DNA from: Lentzea guizhouensis
Lineage (GTDB): Bacteria > Actinomycetota > Actinomycetes > Mycobacteriales > Pseudonocardiaceae
Reading direction: 5' to 3'
Assembly: GCF_001701025.1 (NCBI RefSeq)
Contig: NZ_CP016793.1
Coordinates: 9,858,001 to 9,922,000, forward strand
DNA length: 64,000 nucleotides
Position 1 is the stretch's first letter. Each line of letters starts with the position of its first letter. Under the pieces are notes generated by a model. The model was not told where the DNA came from. It saw only the letters and a program-made list of their open reading frames with translations, and made no database searches. The translations under genes and the position numbers were made by a program. Shown here piece by piece: positions 49,186 through 60,300 of this stretch.

Positions 49186-51780
49186 CACGACGCCAGCGCG
49201 TGGGGGAGCTCGGCGCGGCTGGAGATGCCGAGCTTGCGGTAGGACCTCGTCAGGTGCACCTCGACGGTCCGCAGCGTGACGAAGAGGTGGTCGGCGATGG
49301 CCCGGTTCGTCTCCCCGGCCGCGGCCAGCTCGACGACCCTGCGCTCGCTCGCCGTGAGCACGGCCAGTCCGTCCCCGCACGTGAGCGACGGCATCCGCCC
49401 TCCGGCACCGACCAGCAGCTCGCGGGCCGCGTCGGCGAGCAACCGGTTGCCGGCGCGCAGCGCCAGTTCGACCGCGGTGCGCAGGTGCCCGCGGGCGGTG
49501 CGGGTCTCCCCGCGGCGAGCCACCGGCGGCCGAGCTGGAGCTCCGCGCGGGCCTGCTGGACGACCGAGGGCACCGCGGCGAACCCCTCGGCGGCGAGGCG
49601 CAGCAGGTCGAGCGCGGCGAGCCCCGGTGTGGCGAAACCCCGTGCCAGCAACGAGTGCGCGACGGCTTCGCGGGACGGCCACAGCTTGGCGAGCCGGTCG
49701 ACCTCCTCCACGGCACCGCTGGCGTCATGACCGGTCAGCGTCAGGACGTGGACGATGTCGGTCCAGGTGGGCAACGTGCCCGGATCGCTGAGTCCGGTCG
49801 CCAGGATCTCGTCCGCGCACGCCGACATGAGCTCCACCGCGTGGTCGACGTCGTCCCGCAGGTACGCGAGCCATCCCGCGGCGCGCAGGTACTCGCGGTA
49901 CACCGGGGTCCGGTGGCGGATCTGCTCGGCGTCGACCTCGTCGAGCAGCTGCCCGGCCTTGGCGAGGTGGCCGGTCTGCACCGACAGCCACGCCAGCAGC
50001 ACCACCGCGCGGGGCAGGCTCCAGCCTCCGTCGCGCACGGCCCGCACGGCGGTCGACGCGTCCTGGGTCGCCCTGCCCAGGTCGCCCAGGGACATGTGCA
50101 CCAGCGCCCGTTGCACGAGCGAGCGGCAGCGGGCGAGCGAGTCGCCGTTGTGCGCGAAGGCTTCCACGGCCCGGTCGAGCACGGACATGGCCTCGGCGGG
50201 GTGCCCGGCGACGCGCAGCACGGTGGCCGCCGACAGCATCGACCAGTCGGTCACCGCGTCGGTGTCGGCCAGTGCCGCCCGCGCGTACCCGACGGCGGTG
50301 TCGGCCGATCCGCCGCCGCGCAGGGTGGCTTCCGCGACCACGCCGAGCAGACATCGTTGTGCCGTCGTGGTTCCCGCTGGTGGCGGCACGGCGGCGCGCA
50401 CCGCCTCGGCCACGGCCGTCGCGTCCTCGAGGTCGAGCGAGAGCCGCACGGCGTCGAGCAGGGTGGCGAGGTCGCCGGACAGCGCCGGGTCGCGGGCGAT
50501 CCGCAGGAACGTCCTGGTCCGCCCGGTCAGCGCGTGCTTGACCGCGAGCGCCGCGCAGGTCGGGTCGGTGGTGCGGTGGAACGCGGCCGCCAGGTGCTCG
50601 CACGCGCGGCGGGTCGTGGCGGGACAGCTGGTCGCGAGTTCACCCGCAGCTCGACGTCGTCGGGGTCGAGCTCGACCAGCCGGCGCAGGTACCTGGCGGC
50701 GTCGCGGGGCGGGCCACCGGCGGCGGCCTCGTGCAGCACCTGCGACATCCACGGCACGTCGACGGCCGGGAGGTGCACGAGCTGGTCGGCGACCACGCGC
50801 ACGTCGTGGCCGGACTCGTCGAGCACGACGGCCGCGCGGTGCCGCAGGTCGGCGACCTCGGCGGGGCCGAGCACGTCCAGCACCCCGGACCGGTACCACT
50901 CTCGGACGTGGTCGGGCAGGCCTTCGCCGAGCAGGTGTTCGTTCTGCAGCAACGACATCCCGTCCTCGGCGACGCGTGCCGACACCCCGGCGAGCGGTGC
51001 GACCAGCTCCGGCCGGTCCACCACGACGAGTGCGGTGGCGATGGCCCGCAGGTGCTCGGGCCGGTCGCGCAACCGGCGGGCGGCCACCAGCTCGACCGCC
51101 TCGCGGCGCAGTGCCCGCGCCGCGCGGAGGTCGGCCAGCACGGTCGTGAGGTGGCGCGGGTTGCCGCCGGAGAGCCGCAGGCACAGCGCGGTGAACACGG
51201 CGTCGGGCGGGAACCGCAGGGTGGCGGCGATCATGTCGGCGACCTGCGGTGCCGTCAGCGGTGGCAGGTCGACCACGTGGGCCTGGGCGAGGTCGACGGT
51301 GAGCGCGCCGCTCTGGGACAGCACCAGGCTGATCGGCTGGTGCGCGAGCCGGCGCAGCACGAAGTCGGTCCAGCCGACCGTGGCGTCGTCGCACGCGTCG
51401 AGGTCGTCGAGCACCAGGCAGACGGGCGAGCGGTGCGCGAGGGCCACGACATCGCGCCACAGCTGGCAGTAGACGCGGTGGACGTCGGTTTCGCCGGTGA
51501 GCTCGGGGACGGTGATCCCGGCGGGGGCGAGCAGTCTGCGGGCGACGGCGAGCGGGGCGCGTTCCCGTTGTCCCGCCGCGGTGAGCACGGTGGTGCCCGC
51601 GCGGGACTCGGCGGCCGCGGCGGTGCGCAGGACGGACGACTTGCCGCAGCCACGGGCTCCGCGCACGACCACGGCCTGCGCGCCCGCACCGCGACGAGCC
51701 GCGGCCGTGTGGTGCGCCACCGTCGTGAGCGCGCTCTCCCGGCCGAACAGCTCTGTGCCTGAGCCCGCCTGGTCGTCCAC
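49185..51780 (-). CDS. LAL-type LuxR regulator 2 (two frameshifts)
   Basis: Pieces in three frames add up to about 865 residues. N-terminal ATPase (from GTG 51780): Walker A VRGARGCGKSSVLRTA, Walker B LVLDDLDACDD. Middle helical repeats from about 50640 to 49515. LuxR HTH at the C terminus: VLTASERRVVELAAAGETNRAIADHLFVTLRTVEVHLTRSYRKLG. Frame changes near 50641 (DVELR joins GELATSC if one G is added to a GGG run) and near 49515 (LGRRWLAA joins RGETRTA). It is the first of two adjacent LAL regulators; paralogous pairs are common in macrolide and polyene clusters. Confidence 0.78.
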
Positions 51781-51936
51781 CGCCCTACCGCCTCGGACTA
51801 GAAGTGAGCTGGTGCCCCCGAGGATAGGTGCCGGAGGTGACCGATCTGCAAACTCCGCGCGGCGAGTGCCGAAGTCAGGCGCGGGTTTCCGCATTCCGCG
51901 GTGGCGAACCCCAGCTGTGTTCCGGTACCTGGAACG

Positions 51937-52386
51937 CTAATACGCGGCGACCCGGTTCGGCACGACCCGGTAGAGGCTGGGTTTCTCCGGCAGGAACGCG
52001 AGCCCGAACCTGGTCAGGAACTCGCCGAACGGGCCGTCGACGAACTCGTCGTCCGGCCGGCCGTCCCAGGTGTCGGCGGCGGCGCGCGCGACCTCGCCCG
52101 CGGTGCCGTCGTAGACGACCAGGTCCGGCCGGTCGTCGGCGAAGTAGCCGCGGGCCAGCGAGATCGGCGAGCTGCTGTCGTCCAGGAACCCCACCACGTC
52201 CCACCTGCCCTCGGTGGCGTCGCTCAGCGCGAGCCGGGCGGCGACCTCGGAGGAGGTGGCGTAGGTGACGCGGTAGCCGCGCCGCACCAGCTCCTCGATC
52301 ACCGCGAGCGCCGGCAGCGCCTGGCCGCGGCGGGGGTTGGCGAAGATCGCGACGTGCCGCTGCCGGGAACAGAGCTGCTCTGCCAT
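51937..52386 (-). CDS. Truncated MGT-type glycosyltransferase (N-domain only)
   Basis: 149 residues. HVAIFANPRRGQALPALAVIEELVRRGYRVTYAT is the N-terminal Rossmann domain of macrolide-type (MGT, GT1) glycosyltransferases, and DDRPDLVVYDGTAGEVA matches a later conserved strand. After about 115 residues the frame drifts and ends at TAG 51937. The nucleotide-sugar-binding C-domain (about 200 residues) is missing, and only 156 bp separate it from LAL 2, so it was deleted, not frameshifted. Cannot be an active transferase alone. A partner-type helper protein or a decaying gene. Confidence 0.6.
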   Translation of the reverse strand: MAEQLCSRQRHVAIFANPRRGQALPALAVIEELVRRGYRVTYATSSEVAARLALSDATEGRWDVVGFLDDSSSPISLARGYFADDRPDLVVYDGTAGEVARAAADTWDGRPDDEFVDGPFGEFLTRFGLAFLPEKPSLYRVVPNRVAAY

Positions 52387-52396
52387 CGGTGGCGAC

Positions 52397-54096
52397 TCAC
52401 CTTCCGTTGTCCACGAGCCGGAACCCGCTTCCCGTCTTGGTTCCGAGGTGTCCCGCGGCGACCAGCCGGCGCAGTTCCTCCGCGGGTTCCGGTTCGCCGG
52501 TGGGAGAAGCCGCGCTCAGCGTTTCGAGAATGGCCAGGGACACGTCCAGCCCGATGGTGTCGAGGAGCGTGAAGGGGCCCATCGGGTGGTGGTAGGCGGT
52601 GACGACCGCGGTGTCGATCTCGTCGACGGTGACGTCGGTGCGGGCGAGCATGCGGATCGCGTCGTTGAGGTACGGGAAGAGGACGTGGTTGACGATGAAC
52701 CCGACCCGGTCGCCGCAGTCCACAGGGGTCTTGCGCAGCCACCGCACCAGCGCGTGGGCGGTGGCGTGGACGTCGTCGGCGGTGTGGCCGGTGCGGACGA
52801 CCTCGACGAGCCTCATCACCGGTGCGGGGTTGAAGAAGTGCAGCCCGATGACGTCGGCGGGCCGTCCGGTGGCGTTCGCGCACTCGGTCACGGACAGGCT
52901 GGACGTGGTGGTCGCGATGATCGCGCCGGGTTTGAGCGCGGCGTCGATGCCCTGCAGCACAGCACGTTTGGCGCGCATGTCCTCGGCGACGGCTTCGACG
53001 ACGATGTCGGCGTCGGCGAGCGCGTCGTAGCCGGTGGCGACGGTGAGCCTGGCGAGGACGTCCTGGCGGTCCTGTTCGGACATCCGCCCCTTCCGCACGA
53101 GCCGGGTCAGGGAGGCGTGGATGCGGTCGGCGGCTTCGTCGGCTTTGTGTGTGCTGCGGGCGATGAGCGTTGTCGGAATGCCCGCCGCTATCAGGATTTC
53201 GGCGATGCCGCGGCCCATGGTGCCCGAGCCGACGACGCCGGCTCGGCGGATCTCGCGCGGGGTTCCCCCGCTGATGGCGGTGCGGGCGGGCGGGACGATC
53301 TCGCCGCGGTGGTCGTAGCGGTGGAAGCCGCGACCGACCTTGCGGCCCAGCAGGCCTTCCTCGACCATGCGGTCCAGCAGCGGTGAGGGGACGTAGGAGG
53401 CGGAGCCGGTCTGCTCGTGCAGCCGCAGCAGGGCGGACCGGACGGTGTCGAGGCCGATGAGGTCGAGCAGGTGCAGCGGCCCGAACTTCAGGCCGCAGCC
53501 CAGGCGCAGCGCGGTGTCGAGGTCCTCGACGGTCGCGTAGCCCGCGGCGGCGAGGTTCACCGTGCGGTTCACGCAGGCGTAGAGCAGGGCGGTCGCCGCC
53601 TCCGCCGGCCGGCCGCCGAGGCTCACGACCTCGGTGCCGGCCAGCCGGAGCACCGTGCGGCCAGGTGCCGCGCCTCGGGCGCGGTCATGGTGGTGCCGAC
53701 GAGGCTCGCGTGCCGGCCGTGGGGCGGCGGGATGGCGTAGCGCAGCCCGACGACGCGGTCCGGCGCACCGGAGGCGATGGCGAGCCTGGCCACGGACAGC
53801 GTGGAGGTGGTGGTCGCGAAGACCGTGCCGGGCACGCACGCCTCGACGAGCTGGCGCAGCACGGTCTCCTTGACGTCCTGGTCCTCCGGCACCGCCTCGA
53901 TGACGAGGTCGGCGCGTTTGAGGTCGACCAGTTCCGTCGCGAGGGTGAGCTGGGGCCCGCCGAGCCGTTCGTGGACGCGGCCGAGCACGTCCGGGTCGCT
54001 GTCGACGCCGATGACCTCGGCGCCACCCGCGAGCAGGGCGTCCGCCAGGCCTTCGCCCAGTCCGCCGAGCCCCACCACGCCGATCACGAGTGACAT
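52397..54096 (-). CDS. Tandem (two-domain) 3-hydroxyacyl-CoA dehydrogenase, frameshifted
   Basis: With one frameshift near 53655 corrected, about 565 residues form two complete 3-hydroxyacyl-CoA dehydrogenase units. Unit 1: VIGVVGLGGLGEGLADALL, FATTTSTLSVARLA. Unit 2: AGVVGSGTMGRGIAEILI, IATTTSSLSVTECANATGRPADVIGLHFFNPAPVM (catalytic His in HFFNP), and DRVGFIVNHVLFPYLNDAI. In unit 1 the HFFNP-like site is changed (GLRYAIPPPHGR), so it may be inactive. Such enzymes oxidise 3-hydroxyacyl-CoA to 3-oxoacyl-CoA, and in PKS clusters help make extender or starter units. 21 bp after the PKS stop. Confidence 0.82.
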
Positions 54097-54117
54097 GTGG
54101 TCGCCCTCCTGAGGGTG

Positions 54118-54333
54118 CTAGAGACCGAGCTCTTCGTCGAGCAGCGCGAACATCTCGTCGTCGGAGGCCGTCTCGAAGTCCGTCTCCGGCTGGTCGTGGT
54201 GGCGCAGCGACGCCCACCTCGTGCGCAGGACGTCGAGGCGGCCGGCGATCTGCTGGTGCAGTGCGTCGGTGACGCTCGCCGCGGTCAGCGCCTTCTCGAA
54301 CGCGTCGAGGTCGGCCAGCACGGCGGGCAGTCC
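54118..54333 (-). other. C-terminal docking domain of the PKS
   Basis: The last 70 residues after ACP 2 ([20 protein letters not shown], then [17 protein letters not shown]) form helices of the class 1 docking type ending in the usual acidic 'DeE.F.llD.ELG' helix. The chain is therefore handed to another PKS subunit, not released here. Confidence 0.75.
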
Positions 54334-57300
54334 GGCCTCCGGCGCGTCGGCGAGCAGCTCGTCCTTGAGGTGCGCCACCAGGTCGGCCGGGGTCGGGTAG
54401 TCGAACACCAGCGTGGCCGGGAGCCGCAGCCCGGTGGCCGCGCCGAGCCGGTTGCGCAGCTCGACCGCGGTGAGGGAGTCGAAGCCGAGGTCCTGGAACT
54501 GGCGGTCCTCCTCGACGACCTCGCCCTCGGCGTGGCCGAGCACGTCGGCGACCTGGCCGCGCACCAGGTCGAGCAGCGCGTCGGCGCGGCCCTGGTCGGT
54601 GAGCGCGGTGAGGCGATTGACCAGCGAGTCGGCGGTCTCCTGGCCGGCGACCGCCTTCTTCGACCTGGCCCGCACGAGGGCGCGCAGCAGTGGCGCGATC
54701 TCGTTCTGGTTGCGCAGCACGGAGAAGTCGAGCCGGACCGGGACGGTCGCGGCGGCGCCGGTCCGCAGTGCCTCGTCGAGCAGGGTGGTGCCGAGTGCCT
54801 CGGTGATGGCCGGCATGCCGGAGCGGGCCATGCGTTCCGCGTCCTGGGCGCTGAGCATGCCGGTGTCCCAAGCGCCCCAGGCGAGCGAGGTCGCCTCGTG
54901 GCCGCGCGCCTTGCGGTGTGCGGCGAGTGCGTCGAGGAACGCGTTGGCCGCCGCGTAGTTCGCCTGCCCGGCGTTGCCGAACGTGCCGGCGACGCTGCCG
55001 AACAGGACGAGGTTCGCCTCCGGTGCCAGCTCGTGCAGGTGCCAGGCGGCGTCGACCTTGGGCTTGAGCACCTCCGCCAGGCGCTCGGCGGTCAACGCCT
55101 CGACGGTGGCGTCGTCGAGCACACCGGCCGCGTGGACGATCGTCTTCGGCCGGTGGGTGCCGACGAGCTCGGCGAGCGCGGCGCGGTCGCTGACGTCGCA
55201 GGCCGCCACGGTCACGGTCGCACCTCCCGCCTCGAGGTCGGGGACGTCGGCCTGGCCGGTGCGGCTCACCAGCAGCAGGTCGCGCACACCGTGGTGCTCG
55301 ACGAGGTGCCTGGCGACGATCCGGCCGAGCCCGCCCGTGCCGCCGGTGATGAGCACCGGCTCCTGCCAGTCGAGCACACCGTCCTTTCGTTCCGCCCTCA
55401 TCAGGCGACCACCGAGGACCTCGCCGTCGCGGAGGACGACCTGCGGCTCGCCGGCGTTGAGGGCGTGGGCGACGACCGCTCGGCTGCTGGGCAGGTCGTC
55501 GAGGTCGAGCAGCCCGAACGCGCCGGGGTGCTCGGACTGCGCGGTCCTGACGAGGCCCCAGACGGCGGCGCTGGCCGGGTCGGGCCGGTCGCCGGTGGCG
55601 TTCCTCGTGACGAACCAGAGCCGTGCGTTCTCGTCGCCGGTGACCCACTCCTGGATGGTGGCGAGTGCTCCGGCGGTCGCGGTGTGGGTGGCGGTGACGA
55701 CGTCCGCGCCGGTCCTGACCTGGACGAGGACCGTGCCGGCGGCGTCGTCGACGACGAGGTGGTCCCGCAGCCCGAAGTGGTCCTCACCGGTGATGGCGAC
55801 CGCCTTGACCGGCTCGTTCGCGGTGATCTTCGTCCAGTTCAGCGTGAAGAGCGCGTCCCTGGTGTCGTCGAGCTGCTCGGTGCTGATCGGGCGGACGACC
55901 AGCGACCGGACCTCGGCGACCGGGTTGCCCCGCGGGTCGGCGATGACGATGTGCAGCGCCCCGCTGTCGTCCCTGGTCGTCCTGACCCTGGCGGCCGTCG
56001 CCCCGGTGGCGTGGATCTTCACGCCCTCCCAGCTGAACGGCAACCCGGCCGCGCCGTCACCCTCCTGCAGGAGCGCGGTGTGCAGGGCGGCGTCGAGCAA
56101 CGCCGGGTGGATGCCGAACTCCCCGGCCTCCACCGGCAGCGCGACCTCCGCGTGCACCGCGCCGTCGTGCCGCCACGCGGCGCGCAGCCCCTGGAACGCC
56201 TCCCCGTAGGCGAACCCGATCTCGGCGAACCGGTCGTAGACCCCGCCGAGCTCGACCGGCTCCCCCTGCGGCCAGCCCTCGAGCCGCTCACCGGTGGCGT
56301 CCGTCGTGCTGAGGGTGCCGCTGGCGTTCTCGGTCCAGGGCAGGTCGGTGTCCTCCGGCCGGCTGTAGATCGTGACCGCGCGCCGGCCGTTGTCCTCGGC
56401 ACCGACCGCGACCTGCACCTGAACACCGCCCTGCTCGGGCAACATCACCGGCGCCGCGATCGTGAGCTCGTCGAGCGTGTCGAGCCCGAGCTCCTCCGCC
56501 GCCCTGAGCGCCACCTCCACCAGCGCCGCACCGGGCACCAACGTCCGGCCCATGATCACGTGGTCGGCGAGCCACCGGTGCGTCCGGAGCGAGATCCGGC
56601 TGGTGAACAGGTACCCGTCCTGCCCGGCCAGCTGCACCGCCGCCCCGAGCAACGGGTGCCCGACACTGCCGAGCCCCGCGGCCTTGACGTCACCACGGCT
56701 CTCCACGACCTTCGGCCAGTACGACTGCCGCCGGAACGCGTAGGTGGGCAGCGCGATCTTCTTGGCGTTGCCGAGCAACGGCGTCCAGTCGACGTCAACA
56801 CCGTGAACCTGCAGCTGCCCCAATGCCGTGAGCACGGTTCGTTGCTCGTCGGCGTTCCTCTTCGTCGTGGGAATCGCTCCGTCGACAAGTGGCGTGAGCG
56901 CCGCGTCCGGCCCGATCTCCACGAACGTGCAGTCGCCGAGCGCCGTGACGTTGTCGTGGAACCGCACCGCATCCCGCACGTGGTTCACCCAGTAGTCGAC
57001 GCTCGTGACGTCCCCGGCCGCACTCATCCCGATCCGCGGCTCGGTGAACGTGATCCCGCCGATCGCCTCCCGGAAGTCTTCGAGCACCGGCTCCATCAAC
57101 GGCGAGTGGAACGCGTGACTCACCTTGAGCTGCCGGTACTTCCACTGCTTCGCGATCTTGAGGACCTCGTCCTCCTCACCGGCCAGCACCACGGTCCGCG
57201 GCCCGTTGATCGCCGCGATCGACACGTTCCCGGTCAGGTACGGCGTCACTTCCTCTTCGGACGCGATCACCGACACCATGGCCCCACCGCTCGGCAACGC

Positions 57301-60300
57301 CTGCATCAACGCGGCCCGCGCCGTGATCAGCAAGCACGCGTCCTCCAGGCTCAGCACCCCGGCCACGTGCGCCGCCGCAACCTCACCGATCGAGTGCCCC
57401 GCCACCTTGTCCGGCTTCACCCCGAAGCTCTCGACCAACCGGTACAACGCTGTCTCCACCGCGAACAACGCAGGCTGCGCGAACCCGGTCTGGTCGAGCT
57501 TCTCCGCGTCCTCCCCCCACATCACCTCGCGCAACGCCGGGTCCAGGTGCTGCAGCGCCTCGTCGAGGGCCGTCGCAAACACCGGATAGGCCTCGTACAG
57601 CTCCTTGCCCATCCCGATCCGCTGCGCCCCCTGCCCGCTGAACAGGAACGCCACAGGCTTGCGCGCCACCTGCCCACGCGCCACCACCTCACCGCCCAAC
57701 ACGACGGCCCGGTGGTCGAACATCGTCCTGCTCGTCAGCAACGAGTACGCCACGTCCGCCGCGTCGCCGGGCCACGCCTTGATGCGCTCGACCTGGCCTT
57801 CCAGCGCGGCTTCGGACCGCGCCGACACCACCCACGGCACCAGCGCACCACGCCCGCCTCCGTCACGCCCGGCCTCACCGCTTCCGGCCCCGCCTTGGCC
57901 AGCGCCGCCTTGGCCAGCCTCAACACCTCCGGCTCCGCCAAGCCCGGCCTCACCGCTCCCGGCCTTACCGCGTCCGGCCCCGCCATGCTCGGCCCCATCA
58001 CGCCCGGTCCCGCCGCGGCCAGCCCTGTCACGCCTGGCTCCGTCACTCCCGGCCCCGTCACGGCCAGCCTCACCACGCTCGACCCCATCAGACCCGGCGT
58101 CGCCCCTCGGAATCGATACCGACTCACCGGCCCCCTGGGGGGATCCACCCCCCATCCCAATCATCTCAGGCACCACCGACAATTCCGGCCCACCCGGAGC
58201 CTCCAAGATCACGTGCGCGTTCGTCCCCGAGATCCCGAACGACGACACCGCCGCCCGCCGCGCCCGCCCCACCGCCGGCCACGCGGTGTTCTCCTGCACC
58301 AGCGACACCGCACCCTCGCTCCAGTCGACGTGCGTGGACGGCGTCTCCGCGTGCAACGTCCGCGGCAGAACCCCGTGCCGCATCGCCTGCACCATCTTGA
58401 TGATGCCCGCGACACCCGCCGCCGCCTGCGTGTGACCGATGTTCGACTTGATACCGCCCAACAGCAGCGGCACGGATCGCTCCTGCCCGTACACCGCCAT
58501 CAACGCCTGCGCCTCGATGGGATCGCCCAAAGAAGTACCTGTGCCATGAGCCTCAACAGCGTCCACATCAGCAGCAGCCAACCCAGCAGACGCCAACGCC
58601 TGACGAATCACCCTCTGCTGCGACGGCCCGTTAGGCGCCGTCAACCCGTTGGAAGCACCGTCCTGGTTGATCGCAGACCCACGCACGACCGCAAGCACGT
58701 CATGCCCCAGACGCCGTGCATCAGACAGACGCTCCAACACGAGCAGACCCACACCCTCAGACCAACCAACACCATCAGCCGAATCCGAGAAGGCCTTGCA
58801 ACGCCCGTCCTCCGACAACCCACGCTGCCGCGAGAACCCGACGAACGACCCCGGCGTCGACATGACCGTCACACCACCGGCCAGCGCCAACGAACACTCA
58901 CCCGCGCGTAGAGCCTGCATAGCCCAGTGCAACGCCACCAACGACGACGAGCACGCCGTGTCGACCGTGACCGCGGGACCTTCCAGGCCCAGCGTGTAGG
59001 AGACACGTCCGGACACGATGGACGGAGAGGTGCCGGAGCCCTGGAAGCCCTCGAACTCACCGCCGCCGAGCCGCGCGCCGTAGTCGTTGTACATCACACC
59101 GGCGAACACACCCGTTGAGCTGCCACGCAACGATGCCGGCGCAATGCCCGCACGTTCCAACGCCTCCCACGCCGTCTCCAGCATGAGTCGCTGCTGTGAG
59201 TCCGTGGCGACCGCCTCGCGCGGCGACATCCCGAAGAACTCCGGGTCGAACTGGTCCGCGTCGTGCAAGAAGCCACCAGCCCGCACGTACGACGTGCCGG
59301 GGTGGTCGGGGTCCGGGTGGAACAACGTGTCCAGGTCCCAGCCGCGGTTCGTCGGGAACGGCGTGATCGCGTCCCGTCCGTCGAACACCAGCTCCCACAG
59401 CTCTTCCGGCGACGTGACCCCACCGGGATACCGGCAGGCCATGCCCACGATGACGATCGGGTCGTCCGAAGTGGACACCAGCGCGGGCAGGTCCGACACG
59501 TCCGACACCGCTCCGAGCAGCTCGTCCCGCACGTACCCGGCCAGCTGCGCGGTCGACGGGTAGTCGAACACCACCGTGGCCGGCAGTTTCAACCCGGTCA
59601 CCGCCGTGAGCCGGTTGCGCAGCTCGACCGCCGTCAGCGAGTCGAACCCGAGCTCCTGGAACGCCCGCGTCGGATCGACCGCCAGCACGGTGTCGTACCC
59701 GAGCACGGCCGCGACCTCACCGCGCACCAGTTCCACCAACGCATCCAGCTGCCCTGCAGCGTCCAACCCGGACAGTCGCAGCACCAGTCCGGACGCCGTC
59801 TCCGACCCCGCGACCTTGCGCCGCGCCTTCACCCGGATCAGCCCGCGCAGCAACGGCTTCACATCGCCGCTCTTCAGCACGCCCAGGTCCAGCCGCACCG
59901 GCACGACCGCCGCGTCCTCGCCACCGACCGCCGCGTCGAACAACCGCAACCCGAGCTCGGCCGAGATCGCCGGCATCCCCGAGCGCTGCATCCGTTCCGC
60001 GTCCTCGGCCGACAACATCCCGGTGTCCCAAGCGCCCCACGCCAGCGACACACCCGGCAGGCCGCTCGCCCGCCGACGAGCCGCCAGCGCGTCGAGGAAC
60101 GCATTGCCCGCCGCGTAGTTGCCCTGCCCGGCGTTGCCGAACACCCCTGCCGCCGACGAGAACAACACGAACTGCGAAACGTCAGCAGCAAGCTCATGCA
60201 GGTTCAACGCCGCATCGACCTTCGCCCGCAGCACCGCGTCAACGCGCGCCGGCGTGAGCGACTCGATCACCCCGTCGTCCAGCACACCCGCCGCGTGCAC

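Larger units (their letters stand above)
54346..59463 (-). other. PKS module B: KS-AT-DH-KR-ACP
   Basis: KS 59463-58195; Gly/Ala-rich repeat linker 58110-57844; AT 57657-56713; DH 56664-55882; KR core 55359-54721; ACP 54588-54346. Uninterrupted reading frame. All domains carry their active residues. Malonyl-type AT and B-type KR with DH predict a trans double bond. Confidence 0.93.

Noticed and set aside
53660..55648. The 3-hydroxyacyl-CoA dehydrogenase frame continues upstream into the PKS gene
   Set aside because: The extension reads in an off-frame of the PKS and has no family similarity; the real N-terminal half of the dehydrogenase lies in another frame and starts at 54096.
57844..58110. 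The repetitive PKS linker as a CRISPR or VNTR outside a gene
   Set aside because: Repeats are short, degenerate and in frame with the PKS, with no spacers; it is a protein-level repeat.
54097..58911. A 1604-residue plus-strand open frame opposite the PKS
   Set aside because: It mirrors the PKS codons, is rich in Arg/Pro/His, has no domain pattern and no ribosome site. A typical high-GC antisense shadow.
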